Shown: in pieces, positions 1 through 10,876 of the stretch | Layout of the letters: each line of letters starts with the position of its first letter | Numbering within the stretch: position 1 is the stretch's first letter | Origin: Synchiropus splendidus | Lineage: Eukaryota > Chordata > Actinopteri > Syngnathiformes > Callionymidae | Reading direction: 5' to 3' | Length of the DNA stretch: 64,000 nt | NCBI RefSeq assembly: GCF_027744825.2 | Contig: NC_071335.1 | Location: forward strand, 9,587,001 to 9,651,000 | The notes under the pieces: generated by a model | Told to the model about the DNA's origin: nothing | Seen by the model: the letters and a program-made list of their open reading frames with translations, nothing else | The model's database searches: none | Made by a program: the position numbers and the translations under genes

Positions 1-1333
1 ATCTTTTGGCTTCCTTAAGTGTTGGCAAGTGGGTCAGAATGTTGTCCTTCACTTGGCTTGAGAGAAGCTGCAGTTTTCTCATAAAAGCCTTCACTGCACT
101 GTACATCTCATGCACAAAAAGGCCCTTGCTCTGCAGTTTGACATTAAGTTCGTTCATTAGTGCAGTCACATCCACAGTGAATCCGAGGTCTGCCAACCAG
201 TCTTCATCTGAAAGTTCTGAGACGTCATGACCTTTCTGAACACAGAACTCCTGAATCTGGTCTCTCAGGTCCCAGACACTTTTCAGAATTTTGCCAAGGC
301 TGAGCCACCTAACAGTGCAGTGATAGCTTATGTCACCATGTTCAGCCTCATTTTCCTCCAACAAAGCAACAAACTGTCTGTGATTTAAAGCTCTCGCTTT
401 GATGAAGTTAACTATTTTAGTGACAGAATCAACAACATGTTTCATTTTTAACACTGTCTTACACAACACTTCCTGATGTGTGATACAATGCAAAAATGTC
501 AATTTCTGATCAGGGTTCATTTCTGTCACTTTATCCTGCATTCTCTTTAAAAGTCCAACATTTTTCCCGGTCAGATTTGGACAACCATCTGTTGTCACAC
601 CTGCAAGCTTGTCCCATTTCAGTCCTAACATGTCCATACATGCATTTACCTCTCTGAACAAGTCATTACCTGTGGTTGTCCCTTTTATTGACTGCATGGC
701 TGCCAACTCCTCCGTGATTTGAAAGTCTGCGGTTATCCCACGTAAGAAGATGAGCAGCTGGGCGGTGTCACGTACATCGCAGCTCTCATCCAAAGCCAGA
801 GAAAAAAAGTCAAAGTCGGCCGCTCTTTTCTTCAGCTGAAGCTCTAAATTTCCCGCGATGTCCTCAATCCGCCTCGTTACAGTGCGTCGGGAGAGTGAAA
901 CGTTCTCAAACGCGCCCTTTTTTTCTGGGCACATCAGCTGAGCAGAGTCCAATAAACACTCCTTAATAAACTCTCCGTCGGAAAATGCCTTACTTTTTCT
1001 GGCGATTTTATGAGAAATTACATAACTTGTCCTGACGGCTGCATCTCTGGAAGTGTGAAGTTTAGTGAAAAATCCTTGTTGGGTTTGTAGTTTTGCAAGC
1101 AATGCATCAGACTCCCTTGCACGCTCTTCACCAGACAGGTTTCTGTATTTATCTTCATGCTTGGTCGTGTAGTGGCGATTCAAATTATATTCTTTAAACA
1201 CAGCAACCTGTGTACCACAGACTAAGCACACTGCTTTACCTTTAATTTCTGTAAAGAAATATTTGGCAGTCCATGTCTTGTTGAAAATACGGCATTCGTT
1301 ATCAACTTTTCTTTTCTTGGGGTGTGCCGACAT
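1..1333 (-). CDS. hAT transposase, GTF2IRD2-like (partial, no stop before window edge)
   Basis: The ATG at 1333-1331 opens a frame that stays open to base 1, at least 444 codons. The N-terminus has a basic stretch (HPKKRKVD), then a C2H2/BED-like finger with CLVCG and HYTTKH at about residues 35-58, expected to bind the transposon end. Then come blocks typical of fish GTF2IRD2-like proteins: FSDGEFIKECL, LALDESCD (likely a catalytic Asp region of the RNase H fold), GVTTDGCPNL (second catalytic region) and HCITHQEVLC. The C-terminal hAT dimerisation domain would lie beyond the edge. No frameshift is visible, so this copy is relatively young. It could be a domesticated host gene, but the adjacent transposon terminus argues for a mobile copy. 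Confidence 0.85.
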   Translation of the reverse strand, partial: MSAHPKKRKVDNECRIFNKTWTAKYFFTEIKGKAVCLVCGTQVAVFKEYNLNRHYTTKHEDKYRNLSGEERARESDALLAKLQTQQGFFTKLHTSRDAAVRTSYVISHKIARKSKAFSDGEFIKECLLDSAQLMCPEKKGAFENVSLSRRTVTRRIEDIAGNLELQLKKRAADFDFFSLALDESCDVRDTAQLLIFLRGITADFQITEELAAMQSIKGTTTGNDLFREVNACMDMLGLKWDKLAGVTTDGCPNLTGKNVGLLKRMQDKVTEMNPDQKLTFLHCITHQEVLCKTVLKMKHVVDSVTKIVNFIKARALNHRQFVALLEENEAEHGDISYHCTVRWLSLGKILKSVWDLRDQIQEFCVQKGHDVSELSDEDWLADLGFTVDVTALMNELNVKLQSKGLFVHEMYSAVKAFMRKLQLLSSQVKDNILTHLPTLKEAKR

Positions 1334-1557
1334 CTTGAGGGTACCCTGGCGAACAGTATCACCTTCACTCACTCAGGTGTATACGCGCGTGAAGGCGCTA
1401 CGTCTACGACGTGTATATGTAGTCAAAATAAAATTTCAAAATAAAAGTTAAAAAAAAATGGTTTAATTTATGGTGTTTATGATTGGTCTTACGCGGGCCG
1501 GACAGGGACGTACAAAGGGCCGGATGTGGCCCGCGGGCCGTAATTTGCCCAGGTCTG
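1..1557 (-). mobile_element. hAT DNA transposon (GTF2IRD2-like), 5' part, cut by window edge
   Basis: The element reads on the minus strand. Its outer end is a hAT-type terminus reading CAGACCTGGGCAAATTACGG inward from 1557, followed by GC-rich sequence (GGCCCGCGGGCC). Immediately outside lies a block that is homologous to about 49555-49680, so the transposon jumped into an older transposase-like sequence. The eight bases 1558-1565 are the expected target duplication, but the matching end is outside the window. The internal gene starts 224 bp inside the terminus. Seen: terminus, gene and interrupted target. Inferred: superfamily from transposase and terminus shape. Confidence 0.85.
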
Positions 1558-1745
1558 TTTTAGACCATAACATTATACCTTTTGGATGCATTATCACTTT
1601 CTTCAGAACCTCAGAGTCTGGGTCTTTTTGTTGGTGGAGTAGTGCGTCCAGATTGAGCAACTTGTTTGGGTGGGCCCTGTTTTCTTGCCTGTGAGTCCAT
1701 GCAACGTTTCGGCAGCCAGATTGGGCAATGTCCTCAGGGAGCAGC
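1558..1745 (-). pseudogene. fragment of unclassified DDE-type transposase-like gene
   Basis: On the minus strand the frame contains SEVLKKVIMHPKGIM, which is nearly identical to a frame at 49600-49660 on the plus strand. The match extends upstream through a block containing ALLHQ. It stops abruptly at 1557, where the hAT terminus begins, so this is the broken target of that insertion. Only about 60 codons remain. See the longer copy at 49180-50020 for what the gene may be. Confidence 0.5.
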
Positions 1746-2037
1746 TCCGTAAACGCGGTCCTTGGTCAGGAAGATATACATGATACAGTCCTGATGCCAG
1801 CAGGCCATCAGTGAGGATGGTTCTTGAGCTGGCGGTGGAGGGTGCTCCAGGTCCATACGACGAGTTCCATACCAGTCGCAGTGCCCTAGTCGTAGGAGGG
1901 GGAGTCTGACAGGCCTCCCAATCCGTGGCACGATGCTACGGGCCCAAAAAGTGGAATCAGAGCTTCTGAAATCAGAGTCGAAATCACACACAACAGTGTG
2001 TACAACAGTACTTACCTTCTCGCAATGATCGCTGTCC

Positions 2038-2309
2038 TCAGTGCATGAAGGAGAAAGGAGGGTGAAGCTGCTCAGGACTGGTCTCCTTCGTCTCATGCAG
2101 GGCCCTATAGTGCCTCAACATAGAAGTGTTGTTGTTGTAGCTGAGCTCTTTCAAACACAACCTGCACTTCACCTTATAAAGAAAACATCAGCTTTAATAT
2201 TTTTGCACATCTGGTTTCATCTGTAATACATTGCACTTACGTTGATGGCAGAGATGACATTGAAGTGTTCGCAAACCAGGGAAAACGTTCTCTTTCTAAA
2301 TGGTTCCAT
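2038..2309 (-). pseudogene. BED zinc-finger exons of a ZBED-like hAT transposase
   Basis: A likely ATG at 2309 starts exon 1 (MEPFRKRTFSLVCEHF...), ending at a GTAAGT donor near 2240. Exon 2 starts near 2173 after an AG acceptor and encodes CRLCLKELSYNNNTS and LRHYRALHE, that is the Cys and His ligands of a BED finger, ending at a TGA at 2040-2038. The same two exons with the same intron occur at about 33370-33625 in the hAT nested in the Polinton. The rest of the transposase is missing here. DNA binding by the BED finger is known for the family; function here is lost. Confidence 0.6.
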
Positions 2310-2809
2310 GACAACAGTAATCGATAATTGATCCACAGCTGCTCACAAAACGTTCCCAAATGCTCACAAAAACGGGAACCTCCATTGCGTTTCGTGCCGC
2401 TTAAATCTGGAATTGAACTGCTCTATCCACTTCCTGAACCCGTCACGTGGTACGGTCAGTTTGAGGCTTCGACCATGTTCAACTACGTCATCAGATACGT
2501 CATTTGCGCATTTCTCGGTGCGCCGCTCATATGCTCGCTGCCAGATTACTCAGTACACACACCAAGGTCGACACAGCGATGCCATCACTAGTTTGAAGCC
2601 TGTTTTTTTTTTTTTTTTCGGTCATTTCTTTGGGTCTACTTTTTGTCATGTCAGATTGGAAATATTTCTAGGTTAATTTGCCAGAAGAACTCCCGCTGTC
2701 TGAGTCTGACTGCCACCCGTTCACCACACACACTTGGTTCCACTCTGACTGGTTCCTGACGCACATGAAATAAAGGCTATATTGAGGGTCAAACGCAGTA
2801 AAAGTACAT

Positions 2810-3300
2810 GATGGGGTTGAATTAAACACAGTTCAACTTCAATGGTAAAATCTGGTGGCTCCTCCAACAGCATGTATACAACAGCAGGATTAAATCCTGG
2901 TGCCTTCAATGATGCAATGACGCTTGACCTCACAAATTAAAATGGAGTTCTGGGCATGAATAATGCACGTTATGAAAACTGATCTGAGGTGTTGCTGCCG
3001 AAGATTTTACTACTCAAAGCCTGAGTCTATAGGTCATCTTTTAAACTCCATTCAATCCCTGTTTTGTCTAAAATACTTCTGTTTCTCCTAAAATTCACTG
3101 ACAAATACATGAGACGAAAGAATTAGTGAGTCAGACAAATCATGATTCTAATTCCAAACATACCCACAGCTTAAACAATGAGCACTGAACCTTTACTGCA
3201 GTGCATCCCTCATATGGCATTTGTTAAATTATATTTTTTTCTTTTCTAGTTTTGACTTTAACTGGTGTCCATCCTTCTAAGTACTATTGTGCAAGATAAA
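2810..3300 (+). repeat. dispersed repeat block U3, copy a
   Basis: This block aligns, with gaps, to 18350-18690 and to 44070-44550. Shared landmarks are the motifs GCATGTATACAACAGCAGGA and GAATTAGTGAGTCA and a segment reading TTTTGACTTTAACTGG near 3250. On the minus strand the three copies share a reading frame with PAVVYM, EEP and DFTIxVELC, but each is short and disrupted, so coding is unproven. In the other two places the block belongs to a longer collinear unit that continues into Polinton sequence. Confidence 0.6.
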
Positions 3301-3498
3301 AGTTGATTAAAAAAAAAAAACGAGTAATGTGTAATAACCGTAATCATTGTAACAAATGGAGAAAGTGACTTCAGTAAGAATAAGAACAGTTTTCAATCAC
3401 ATTAGCGTGGTCCCATGTGATACAAGGTGTTTCAACGCCTAAAGGCTATGCCATAGCTGAAAAATCTGCAAAAATTGCTCAACCACCAGCCACCAGTC

Positions 3499-3705
3499 CG
3501 TGAAGCAGATCAAGTTTGCGGATGACACCACCATCATCGGGCTCATCTCAGATGGAGATGAGTCGGCTTACGGGGGGGAGGTGGAGCGGCTGGTGTCCTG
3601 GTGCAGCCACAACAACCTGGAGCTCAACACCCACAAAATGTCAAAAATAGAATTTATGACCAACAGATGTCATTTACGATCCCTTCTTTTCTATAAAAAG
3701 GAAAT
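3499..3705 (+). pseudogene. LINE reverse transcriptase fragment (jockey/Rex1-like)
   Basis: The frame reads KFADDTTIIGLISDGDES then VERLVSWCSHNNLELN, the catalytic FADD box and following block of a jockey-superfamily reverse transcriptase. It is clearly related to the intact LINE at 59219-62314, whose equivalent is KFADDTTVVGLIRNDDES. About 55 codons survive, with no endonuclease or 3' part. It interrupts the U3-to-U5 repeat succession seen elsewhere. Confidence 0.75.
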
Positions 3706-3744
3706 TAAATAACCCCTGCCCCTTTTATAAAAGGAAGGAAAATA

Positions 3745-3882
3745 ATGGAGGGTCGGGGGTCAGACAGCTGTATGTACGCAGGTGCCGCCATCGGAATGTT
3801 TGCAGGATCTAAAGCCTTACGGACGACAAGGGAGATGGTGGTACACTTAAGCATGACAAAGCCAAATTATGCCTTATACTAG
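3745..3882 (+). CDS. small Gly/Ala-rich hydrophobic ORF, possible Polinton minor protein
   Basis: A 45-codon frame with a short hydrophobic Gly/Ala segment (YAGAAIGMFAG) followed by a basic stretch (KALRTTRE). The surrounding DNA recurs at about 45970-46090, where the frame is broken. It lies upstream of a second small ORF and a Polinton integrase fragment, so it may be a small virion-associated protein of that element. That function is inference from position and composition only. It may also be chance. Confidence 0.3.
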   Translation: MEGRGSDSCMYAGAAIGMFAGSKALRTTREMVVHLSMTKPNYALY

Positions 3883-4039
3883 CAGCTAATGAAGCTGATG
3901 GATGGTTTCTTCCTGAAAGCAGAAAAAAGAGTTGGATTTCATCTACTCTGTAAAAACCATGCGCCGGGATTGGAGGGAGATCTGTTATGGATGTCAAGTA
4001 GACCGTCCCAGCCAAGTATAACACAGCTGTCTTGAAGAG

Positions 4040-4213
4040 ATGGAGGATGATTTCTACAGTCTTAACTTCCACCCGTTAATGAAGAGACTCTGTAACAAGA
4101 ACTTTCTGCCTGCTATACGACACTACTTGACCCTGAAGGACGTACAACCGGAGAAAATGAGGATGAAGGCAACGGCTGAGACAGTCTTGCTTGAAATGAG
4201 GTCTCTGAAATAA
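4040..4213 (+). CDS. 57-aa ORF of unknown function upstream of Polinton integrase
   Basis: An ATG at 4040 opens 57 codons containing FHPLMKRLCNKNFLPAIRHY and ending at TAA 4211. After the stop the same frame continues to look protein-like for about 14 codons (WNEYVNLEPRDLLVECL), so the TAA may be a recent mutation in a longer gene. I do not recognise the family. Position 230 bp before the integrase on the same strand suggests a Polinton-associated gene. Confidence 0.35.
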   Translation: MEDDFYSLNFHPLMKRLCNKNFLPAIRHYLTLKDVQPEKMRMKATAETVLLEMRSLK

Positions 4214-4442
4214 AGTACCTGGAATGAATACGTCAACCTGGAGCCGCGTGATCTTCTAGTTGAATGTCTGGAATCTGGAAAGAACTCCGGTCCTGGTTGA
4301 TGTCACAAACACAAGATTCCTGTGCATGTAATACTTTTTTTTTTCTTTACTCTTTGTACAAACTAAAGTGTGACGACTGACTTAACCTGCTTAATAAAAA
4401 CATTAAAAAGCATATTCGGAGCTAGTTCATTTCTCGTTCAAC

Positions 4443-4954
4443 ATGTCGGTGAAACACACCATTAAAGGTTTATCACAACACTCTACAACACCACTCACTC
4501 TGGAAGCTACGGGGGTGTGGATCGCCTTCGAGGGGTGCAGGGTGAGACTGGAAAACCAGTCAGTCCCAAATCTATTAAAGATTTCTTATCAAAACAGGAC
4601 ACTTACACCTTGCATAAACCAGCCAGAGAAAACTTTCTAAGAAACAATATTTGTACACTGACCTCTTCGACAATTTCAGGCAGACTGATGCGACATGCGG
4701 CTTTGGCTAGATATAACGACAACCATAATGACTTGCTGACTGTTATAGATGTATTTTCAGAGAAGGTCTATATACATGTTTTAAAAAAAGAGACGGCAAA
4801 TGAGACAGTGAAGACATTTGAATCAGTGCTGGAGAGTGGGACGCCGGTAAAGCTACAGACCGATGATGGCAAAGAATTTTTTAACAAGAGTTTCAGGGCT
4901 TTGATGGAAAGGAAGGGTGTTATTTTGTCAAGGGTGAGGCATGGTGTAATGTGA
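4443..4954 (+). pseudogene. Polinton/Maverick retroviral-type integrase, decayed
   Basis: Two overlapping frames encode pieces of a DDE integrase of the Polinton type. Recognisable blocks are GSYGGVDRL, KQDTYTLHKPARENF (about residue 30 of the second frame), RYNDNHNDLLTVIDVFS and LQTDDGKEFFNKSFRALM; the last carries the second catalytic Asp. The stretch around the first catalytic Asp is shifted out of frame, and the C-terminus ends at TGA 4952 before the Glu region is convincing. In Polintons this enzyme inserts the element at one end of the gene order, with the polymerase at the other. Here it is separated from the polymerase copy by 22 kb of other repeats. Confidence 0.8.
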
Positions 4955-5149
4955 TTTGCATGGTCTGTACTGACTATCTCATAACTATTCCAGCGACCAG
5001 AAACACGTTCTGAACAAGTCATTACTCAGTCCCAGAGAAGGTGTTGTGCAGCCTCCTCAGCCACTTGTTTCAAGCATCACAGAGGATTGGTATAATATCT
5101 CATACACATATAATGTTACATTTGCTGAAGTGTTCACTTTGACAAAGAC

Positions 5150-6640
5150 TCCTTCATGTCTTATTCAGTGCTGGAGTCACACAGATTGAAGGTGTTTGAA
5201 AAGGACATTGTAGCATTGCTTGAGTCCAGGTAAGAATCTATCTGTACGTATAAATTTCGTCATCTACATTATTTTTTCTTTTTGCAGCATGCACTCTTTG
5301 AGCTGCAATAACAATACTCAACAGGATTCTCCTGATGAGGTGCTCAAATGTTGAAAGATCGTCAGGCAATTAATGCTCTTCAAGTTCTGGTTCGTTATTC
5401 ACCACACCTGAACTGTGTGACCATCACATTTGAATAAGCCAGTGTTTAGCATTTTCCTTTCAGTCAATAAAGGACATTTGAAATGTCTAGTTTACATTTG
5501 TCATGTGTGATGACCATGGTAATTGAGATTCTTGTGAGCATCGCTTATAAACCTCTTTAAACCTGGAAATTACAGGTTTTCCCTCGAGGACGCAGTTTGT
5601 TGTGGAATTCCCAACCAGTTCTGAAGTTTGGAATGCAGGGTGGTGATTTCATGCTGTCCACAAATATACTTCTGTCGGGAAACAACTACAGAAAAGTGGT
5701 CCTGTTGTTTCAGTTCATGAACATGAGGATGGTTACTCCTACAACTTTCTTCAATGTCCAAGACGCTTACTGCATCGAGAATTTTGGGCAAACACGAGGA
5801 GTGAGGTTTTGAACTGCCCCCAACAAAAGGACCAGGTTGCTATCTTAGGTAAGGTTATGTTCATTTATCATGTTTGGTTATTTTACTACCATGCTTCATT
5901 ATTGCGTATGAATGTTTATTTGTCTACCATATTTTTACTTTTCACAGGTCAATTCATATTTTCTTTTTAATCTCTACAGGAGATGGTCGCATGGACTCTC
6001 CAGGTATGTTCGGTGGATAATGCTGCATGTATATAGTTTTGTCAGTGTTTGTTACTGTAACATTTTGTCCTTTGTAATTCTGCAGGTTTCAGTGCACAGT
6101 ATTGCACATATACAACCACTGAGCAGGAGTCAATATATATTGTGCATATAGTCACAGTGGATAAGTGGGAGACAAATGGAAGTTCAGTCTTGATGGAGAA
6201 AGAATGTTTTGAGAGGACCATGGACAGCCTTCTCTAGAAATACCTGTTTCAGACGTTGTTACAGATGCCCGTCCACAGAGCACTGACTTGCTTGGTATGA
6301 AGAAATGTTTGATTGTTATCTTGTTTGTAATCCATGTTGTGGAATCCATTACAGATCCAAAGCGAGGAAAATACAAGGAATGCTGAATTGCTCATTCTCT
6401 TGACATTTGGCATGCTGCGAAGAATTTGGGGAAAAAAGCTGAGACAGGTTTGTATTGGTGCATTTTCTTAAATACATTTTATGTCTCCCATTTCCCCTGT
6501 TTAATTCCCCCACATAGGCAAGTGCAGTCAGGGGCCAGTATGAACTAGCTGCATGGATTCAAGATATTGTGAACCATTTCTGGTACTGCTGCAAACAGTC
6601 TGTAACTGAGGAAGAATTCAAGGTATGTTTTTTTTTTTTT
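5150..6640 (+). pseudogene. spliced transposase-like gene remnant, family uncertain
   Basis: Several exon-like pieces are separated by plausible GT-AG introns: one ending before the donor at 5232; one at about 5590-5845 with LSTNILLSGNNYRKV, FNVQDAYC and a donor GTAAGG; one around 5981-6003 (GDGRMDSPG); one starting after CTGCAG near 6085 (AQYCTYTT, VDKWETNGSS, EKECFERTMDSL); and two later ones with HSLDIWHAAKNLGKKLR and DIVNHFWYCCKQS followed by GTATGT. The W/H-rich late blocks resemble fish genes annotated as uncharacterised transposase-like proteins. Single-base shifts and stops make it non-functional. I cannot name the superfamily with confidence. Confidence 0.5.
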
Positions 6641-6719
6641 TTTCATTTCAGAAATTTAGTCTTCCATTTTTAATTACATTTAGCATTATTTTTTACATAC
6701 AGCCAGGCAAACTGTGAGT

Positions 6720-8910
6720 TGTCTTTGATTGCTCAGCAAAATTCCATGGCATCTCCCTAAATGACACTCTTCTAACAGGCGCTGACTTGATTAATTCTTT
6801 GGTGGGAGTTCTGTCGTTTTAGAAAGGAAGCAGTTGCTCTATCTGCAACATTAAAAGGATGTTTCATCAGTTTCATGTCTCACCCGAAGTTCGGAACTAT
6901 CTTTTCTCTGGTGGGAGGATGGAGAGTTGGAAACAGAACCAACAGGTAGTACACCTTTTTGGCTCTGCCTCTTCTCCTGGGTGTCCTAACTTTGGTATCA
7001 AATACTTGGCACGGCAACACAAGACTAACCACCATTCAGCATCAGCATTCGCATTCGTGGAGAAAAACTGATGTGGACGATGGGCTCACTCTTGTTACAA
7101 CAGTCGAAGAGGCAAAGGAACTAATCATCAGGGCAAAGCAGCTTTACAGAAGTGTGGGTTTGTGCCTACACAAGTTCAACTCAAACCAGAAGGAAGTCCT
7201 CTCCTGTGTAGCACCATCTGTGGGCAGTAAGCATTGACACTCTCAACCTTTATCCAGAAATGACACCAGAAGGCAATATACTTGCCATTCAGTGGTTTGT
7301 AGAAAATGAAACCTTTACCTTCAATGTCAATGCAAAGGACCATGCCCCAACACGCTATGGTCTCTTGTCAGTCATTGCTTCCCTGTATGAACCACTTGGG
7401 TTTGTAGCCCCATTCACCCTAAGTGGAAAATGCATCCTATATCAGTTGTGAAGAAGGGGCCCAGGATGGGACGATCCAATTCCTGAAGGCTTATATTCAC
7501 GGTGAGGGGAGTGGAAGAAGGGTCTCCAAAGATTAAAGGAAGTTCTGATACCCAGATGTTACCACCCTCAGAATTTTGGGAACATTGTATAGTTGGAACT
7601 CTCAACACCACTTCTCAGATGCCAGTAACACAGGATATGGCTCATGTTCCTATTTAAAGGTACAAACACGGTAAAAACAGGATCCATTGCAGTCTAGTAA
7701 TGGCAAAGGCAAGGGTCGCACTGTCAGAGATCACAAGCATTCCAAGATTGGAACTCTCAGCTGCAGTCACCTCAGCCAGAATGAGCCTTATGCTGAAGTC
7801 GGAACTTGAAATGAAAATAGATGGAGAATTTTTCTGGACTGATTCCCAAGTGGTGCTGGCCTATATCAACAATGAGGCCCGCAGGTTCCACATTTTTGTG
7901 GCAAACCATGTGCAATGTACAGATCCAAATCAATGGCACTATGTTGATACAGCACAAAACCCAGCTGATCATGCTTCCAGAGGTCTTCATGCAGCAGACA
8001 TCACCTCAGGTAGCTGGTTATCAGGGCCAAAATTTCTATGGAAACAAGAATTAAGAGATTAGGGTCTGAGCAAGAACATCATGGTGACAGTGTGACTGTC
8101 AATGAACGTAGGAAAGCTACTGAGGTGTTGACTAAGCTAGCTCAAAAACAAGCCTTTGGACTTTGGGCCGATGGCGGGAGCAAATCAGTTGCCAAGTTGA
8201 TAGACAGGTGTGTGAAATGCCGGAAACTCACCAGGACCAGCTGAGGAACAAAGAATGTCTGAACTCTGTAAAGAACATTGTGAAGCCTCACCACCCTTTA
8301 CATTCTGTGGCATGGATTGCTTTGGCTCATTCGTCATCAAGAAGGGTTGAAAAGAGTACAAGGCATATGGACGTATTTTCACATGCCTGTATTCGCGTGA
8401 AGTCCATATCGAAATGCTGGAAGATTTGTCCACAGATGCTTTTATCAATGCATTAAGGTGCTTCATCAGCCTTAGGGGAGCTGTTAGCCAACTTCGTTGT
8501 GATCAGGGCACAAACTTTGTGGGCGCTAAAAATGAGTTCCACGAAGCCCTCAAGCAGTGTGATATAAAGGCCCTGGAAACTTTTCTGGCAGAAACGCTGT
8601 GAATTCATTTTCAATGCTCCATCAGCATGTCATGCAGGTGCTGTTTGGGAATGTCAAATTCAGACCATTTGGAATGTGTTAAATGTCACCATCGCACAAT
8701 GTCCTGGCAGATTAGACGATGCTTCCCTCAGAACATTGTTCTGATGCGGCAATGGCCATTGTAAACAGCCGTCCTCTAAACATTGATGGAATCAATGATC
8801 CAAATTCATTGGAGCCCTTAACTCCAAACCACCTCATCTTGATGAAATCTAAAAGGTACGTTGACACCGACTCACAACTTTTTAGTCGCGGTTGTGCCAG
8901 TGGTCAGTAG
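6720..8910 (+). pseudogene. BEL/Pao LTR retrotransposon pol remnant (RT, RNase H, integrase)
   Basis: Successive broken frames follow BEL/Pao pol order. Reverse transcriptase: SLVGVL, MFHQFHVSPEVR and a degraded catalytic box DVDDGLTLV near 7070. RT-connection: RYGLLSVIASLYEPLGFVAP. RNase H-like: ARVALSEITSIPRLELSAAV and FFWTDSQVVLAYINNEARRF at 7700-8060, then NPADHASRG. Integrase: CRKLTR near 8215, LRGAVSQLRCDQGTNFVGA (second catalytic Asp region) near 8480, and a C-terminal block with LTPNHLILMKS. Frames change at least five times and the Gag-protease part is absent. No LTRs are visible on either side. The remnant is cut at about 8910 where the Harbinger element begins. Confidence 0.85.
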
Positions 8911-9017
8911 CAGGTAGCTTGCTCAGGTAGTGATTAGTTGCCACCTGCCCAGGTCGAACACGTCGCCAAAGTAGGTCAGTCACCGTGGTCTCAAGTTGTG
9001 AATTGTGGATTTAAAGA

Positions 9018-10480
9018 TGGCGGAGCTTGGTCACGTACAAGCTGTAGCGGTGCTTTATTTTTTCCAAAAAAAGAAAAAAAACTGTCTGTGGGTACATGAT
9101 GTCCTCCGAAATCGACCCCAATTCAGCGAGTTTCACCAACTCCTCCAGGAGCTTCGGCTGAACCGCAGCCAGTTCGACGACCTGTTGGCCCGGATCGTTG
9201 CTAGGATTTCCCATCGGGACACCAACTACTGGCGCTCAATCCCTGCGGCTGAACGGCTGTTTGCCTTCTGTAAGGTTGTCGATGTGTAATGTTATGACGT
9301 GTAGAAGTCAATTTGAACAGTTTTATCCGTTCTTGAACGTGGTTACAGTAGCAATTACTGTATGCATGACGTCATTCGGAAGATACAGACTGTAATCCTC
9401 TAATATATTATGACAAGTGGATGTTAAAAAACTGTGATTATTGTCAGTGGGCGCCACTCAGTGGCGAAAACTTAATTCAACAGTTATAAAGTCAATATGT
9501 TTTGTGTGAAGGTACTGTCCTAAGATTAATATTTATTTTCTGTTCTCATGCTTACATATTCATGTATATTAATATATATAAACAGTATTCATGTATTCAT
9601 GAGTATTTATTCAATTTTGCAGGTACCTTGCAACTGGAGATTCCTTCAGGACCATCACCAACAGCTTCTGTGTTGGTGTGTCAACTGTCCAAGGAATTGT
9701 CCCAGAAGTTGCAGCAGCCATTTGGGATTGTCTTGTGGGGGAGTTCATGGCTGTGCCCTCCACAGCCGAGTGGCAGTCCATTGCTCAACAATATGAAGAG
9801 CGATGGAACTTTCGGCTTTGTTGTGGGGCCCTGGACGGGAAACACATCATCATGAAATCCCCATCAAACTCAGGATCTCTTTTTTACAACTACTACTTTT
9901 TTCTCTAGTTCTCCTTGCAGTTGTAGACTCCAAATACTGCTTCCGAGTGACTGATGTTGGAGGGTACGGGGGAAGTAGCGGTGGTGGGATCCTGGGAAAT
10001 TCAGCCTTTGTTCAGGCTCTGAGATCCGGTTCTCTCTCCCTGCCTGCTGACCGTCCACTTCCCGGAGATGGCCACAGAGGACCACAGCCATATGTGTTTG
10101 TGGCAGATGAGGCTTTTTCCCCTGCGGAAGAACCTCATGAGATCCTTCGCTGGGCGCACCCTCCCTCCTGAGTGAAGTGTGTACAACTACCGTCAGGCCA
10201 GGGCCTGGCTGGTTGTTGAGAATGCTTTTGGCATCATTCATCACAGTGGAGGTTGTTTAGGTGCGTCATTGATGTCCATCCTGATGTTGTGGAGAAGTGC
10301 GTGAAGGCTACGTGTGTTCTTCACAATTACCTACGGATGTCAACAGGGGATGCATCAGCAAGACAGAGCGTGCCATTTCATGCAGGGGAGCCACTTCCAG
10401 GTCTAAGTCGTGTTGCAGCAAACAACCAGATCAGGGAAGCTCTCCTGGTGAGGGAAACCTCCATGGCAGCCACACACTGA
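9018..10480 (+). pseudogene. PIF/Harbinger transposase (DDE), frameshifted
   Basis: Exon 1 starts at ATG 9018 (MAELGHVQAVAVLYFF) and includes LLQELRLNRSQFDDLL and the helix-turn-helix region. An intron of about 340 bp ends at TTTGCAG near 9622. The next part reads YLATGDSFRT, ISTVQ-like block, GALDGKHI (first Asp, about 9830), VVDSKYCFRVTDVGGYG, VADEAF (second Asp, about 10100) and VVENAFGI (Glu, about 10220). So all three catalytic positions are still present. One-base shifts near 9893 and 10115 and an in-frame TGA near 10170 break it. The tail is LHNYLRMSTG. A poly(A) signal follows at 10574. The enzyme normally works with the MADF-type partner encoded on the opposite strand next to it. Confidence 0.85.
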
Positions 10481-10573
10481 GAGCACATTCAGTGCACCAC
10501 AACGTCTCTTTTGAGAGCCACACACCTATTTCAAAAGAGCAAAAATTCCTTGCATATTATTTATCATGTCTGC

Positions 10574-10579
10574 AATAAA
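10574..10579 (+). promoter_or_regulatory. poly(A) signal AATAAA of the Harbinger transposase
   Basis: AATAAA lies about 95 bp after the transposase stop, followed by T/G-rich sequence. It sits back to back with the signal of the convergent MADF gene. Confidence 0.55.
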
Positions 10580-10695
10580 ATAAAACTGTGTCCAATTTGT
10601 TTAACTTGAGCTGCTGAGTTTTGCACTGTGTTTTTCAGTTTCTTAACTTGAAACTAAGCATTTCTACAACAAGACCAAGGTCCCCATTCAAAACA

Positions 10696-10701
10696 TTTAT
10701 T
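10696..10701 (-). promoter_or_regulatory. poly(A) signal AATAAA of the MADF/BESS gene
   Basis: On the minus strand AATAAA occurs about 175 bp beyond the stop of the MADF gene. The two convergent Harbinger genes therefore terminate within about 120 bp of each other. Confidence 0.5.
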
Positions 10702-10876
10702 GACAAAAATAGACACATTTCTGTACATGCACAACTTAAATAGGCTTTCTTCATGAAAGGAGCTTGTCTGGAGGAATGAAGGACTTGAGAGAGAAGAGGA
10801 AGGACAGGGAGCCTGGTTCCGATGATCGAGAAACTGGAAATGAAAAATTAAACAAGAACATAATTTAATAACCTAA

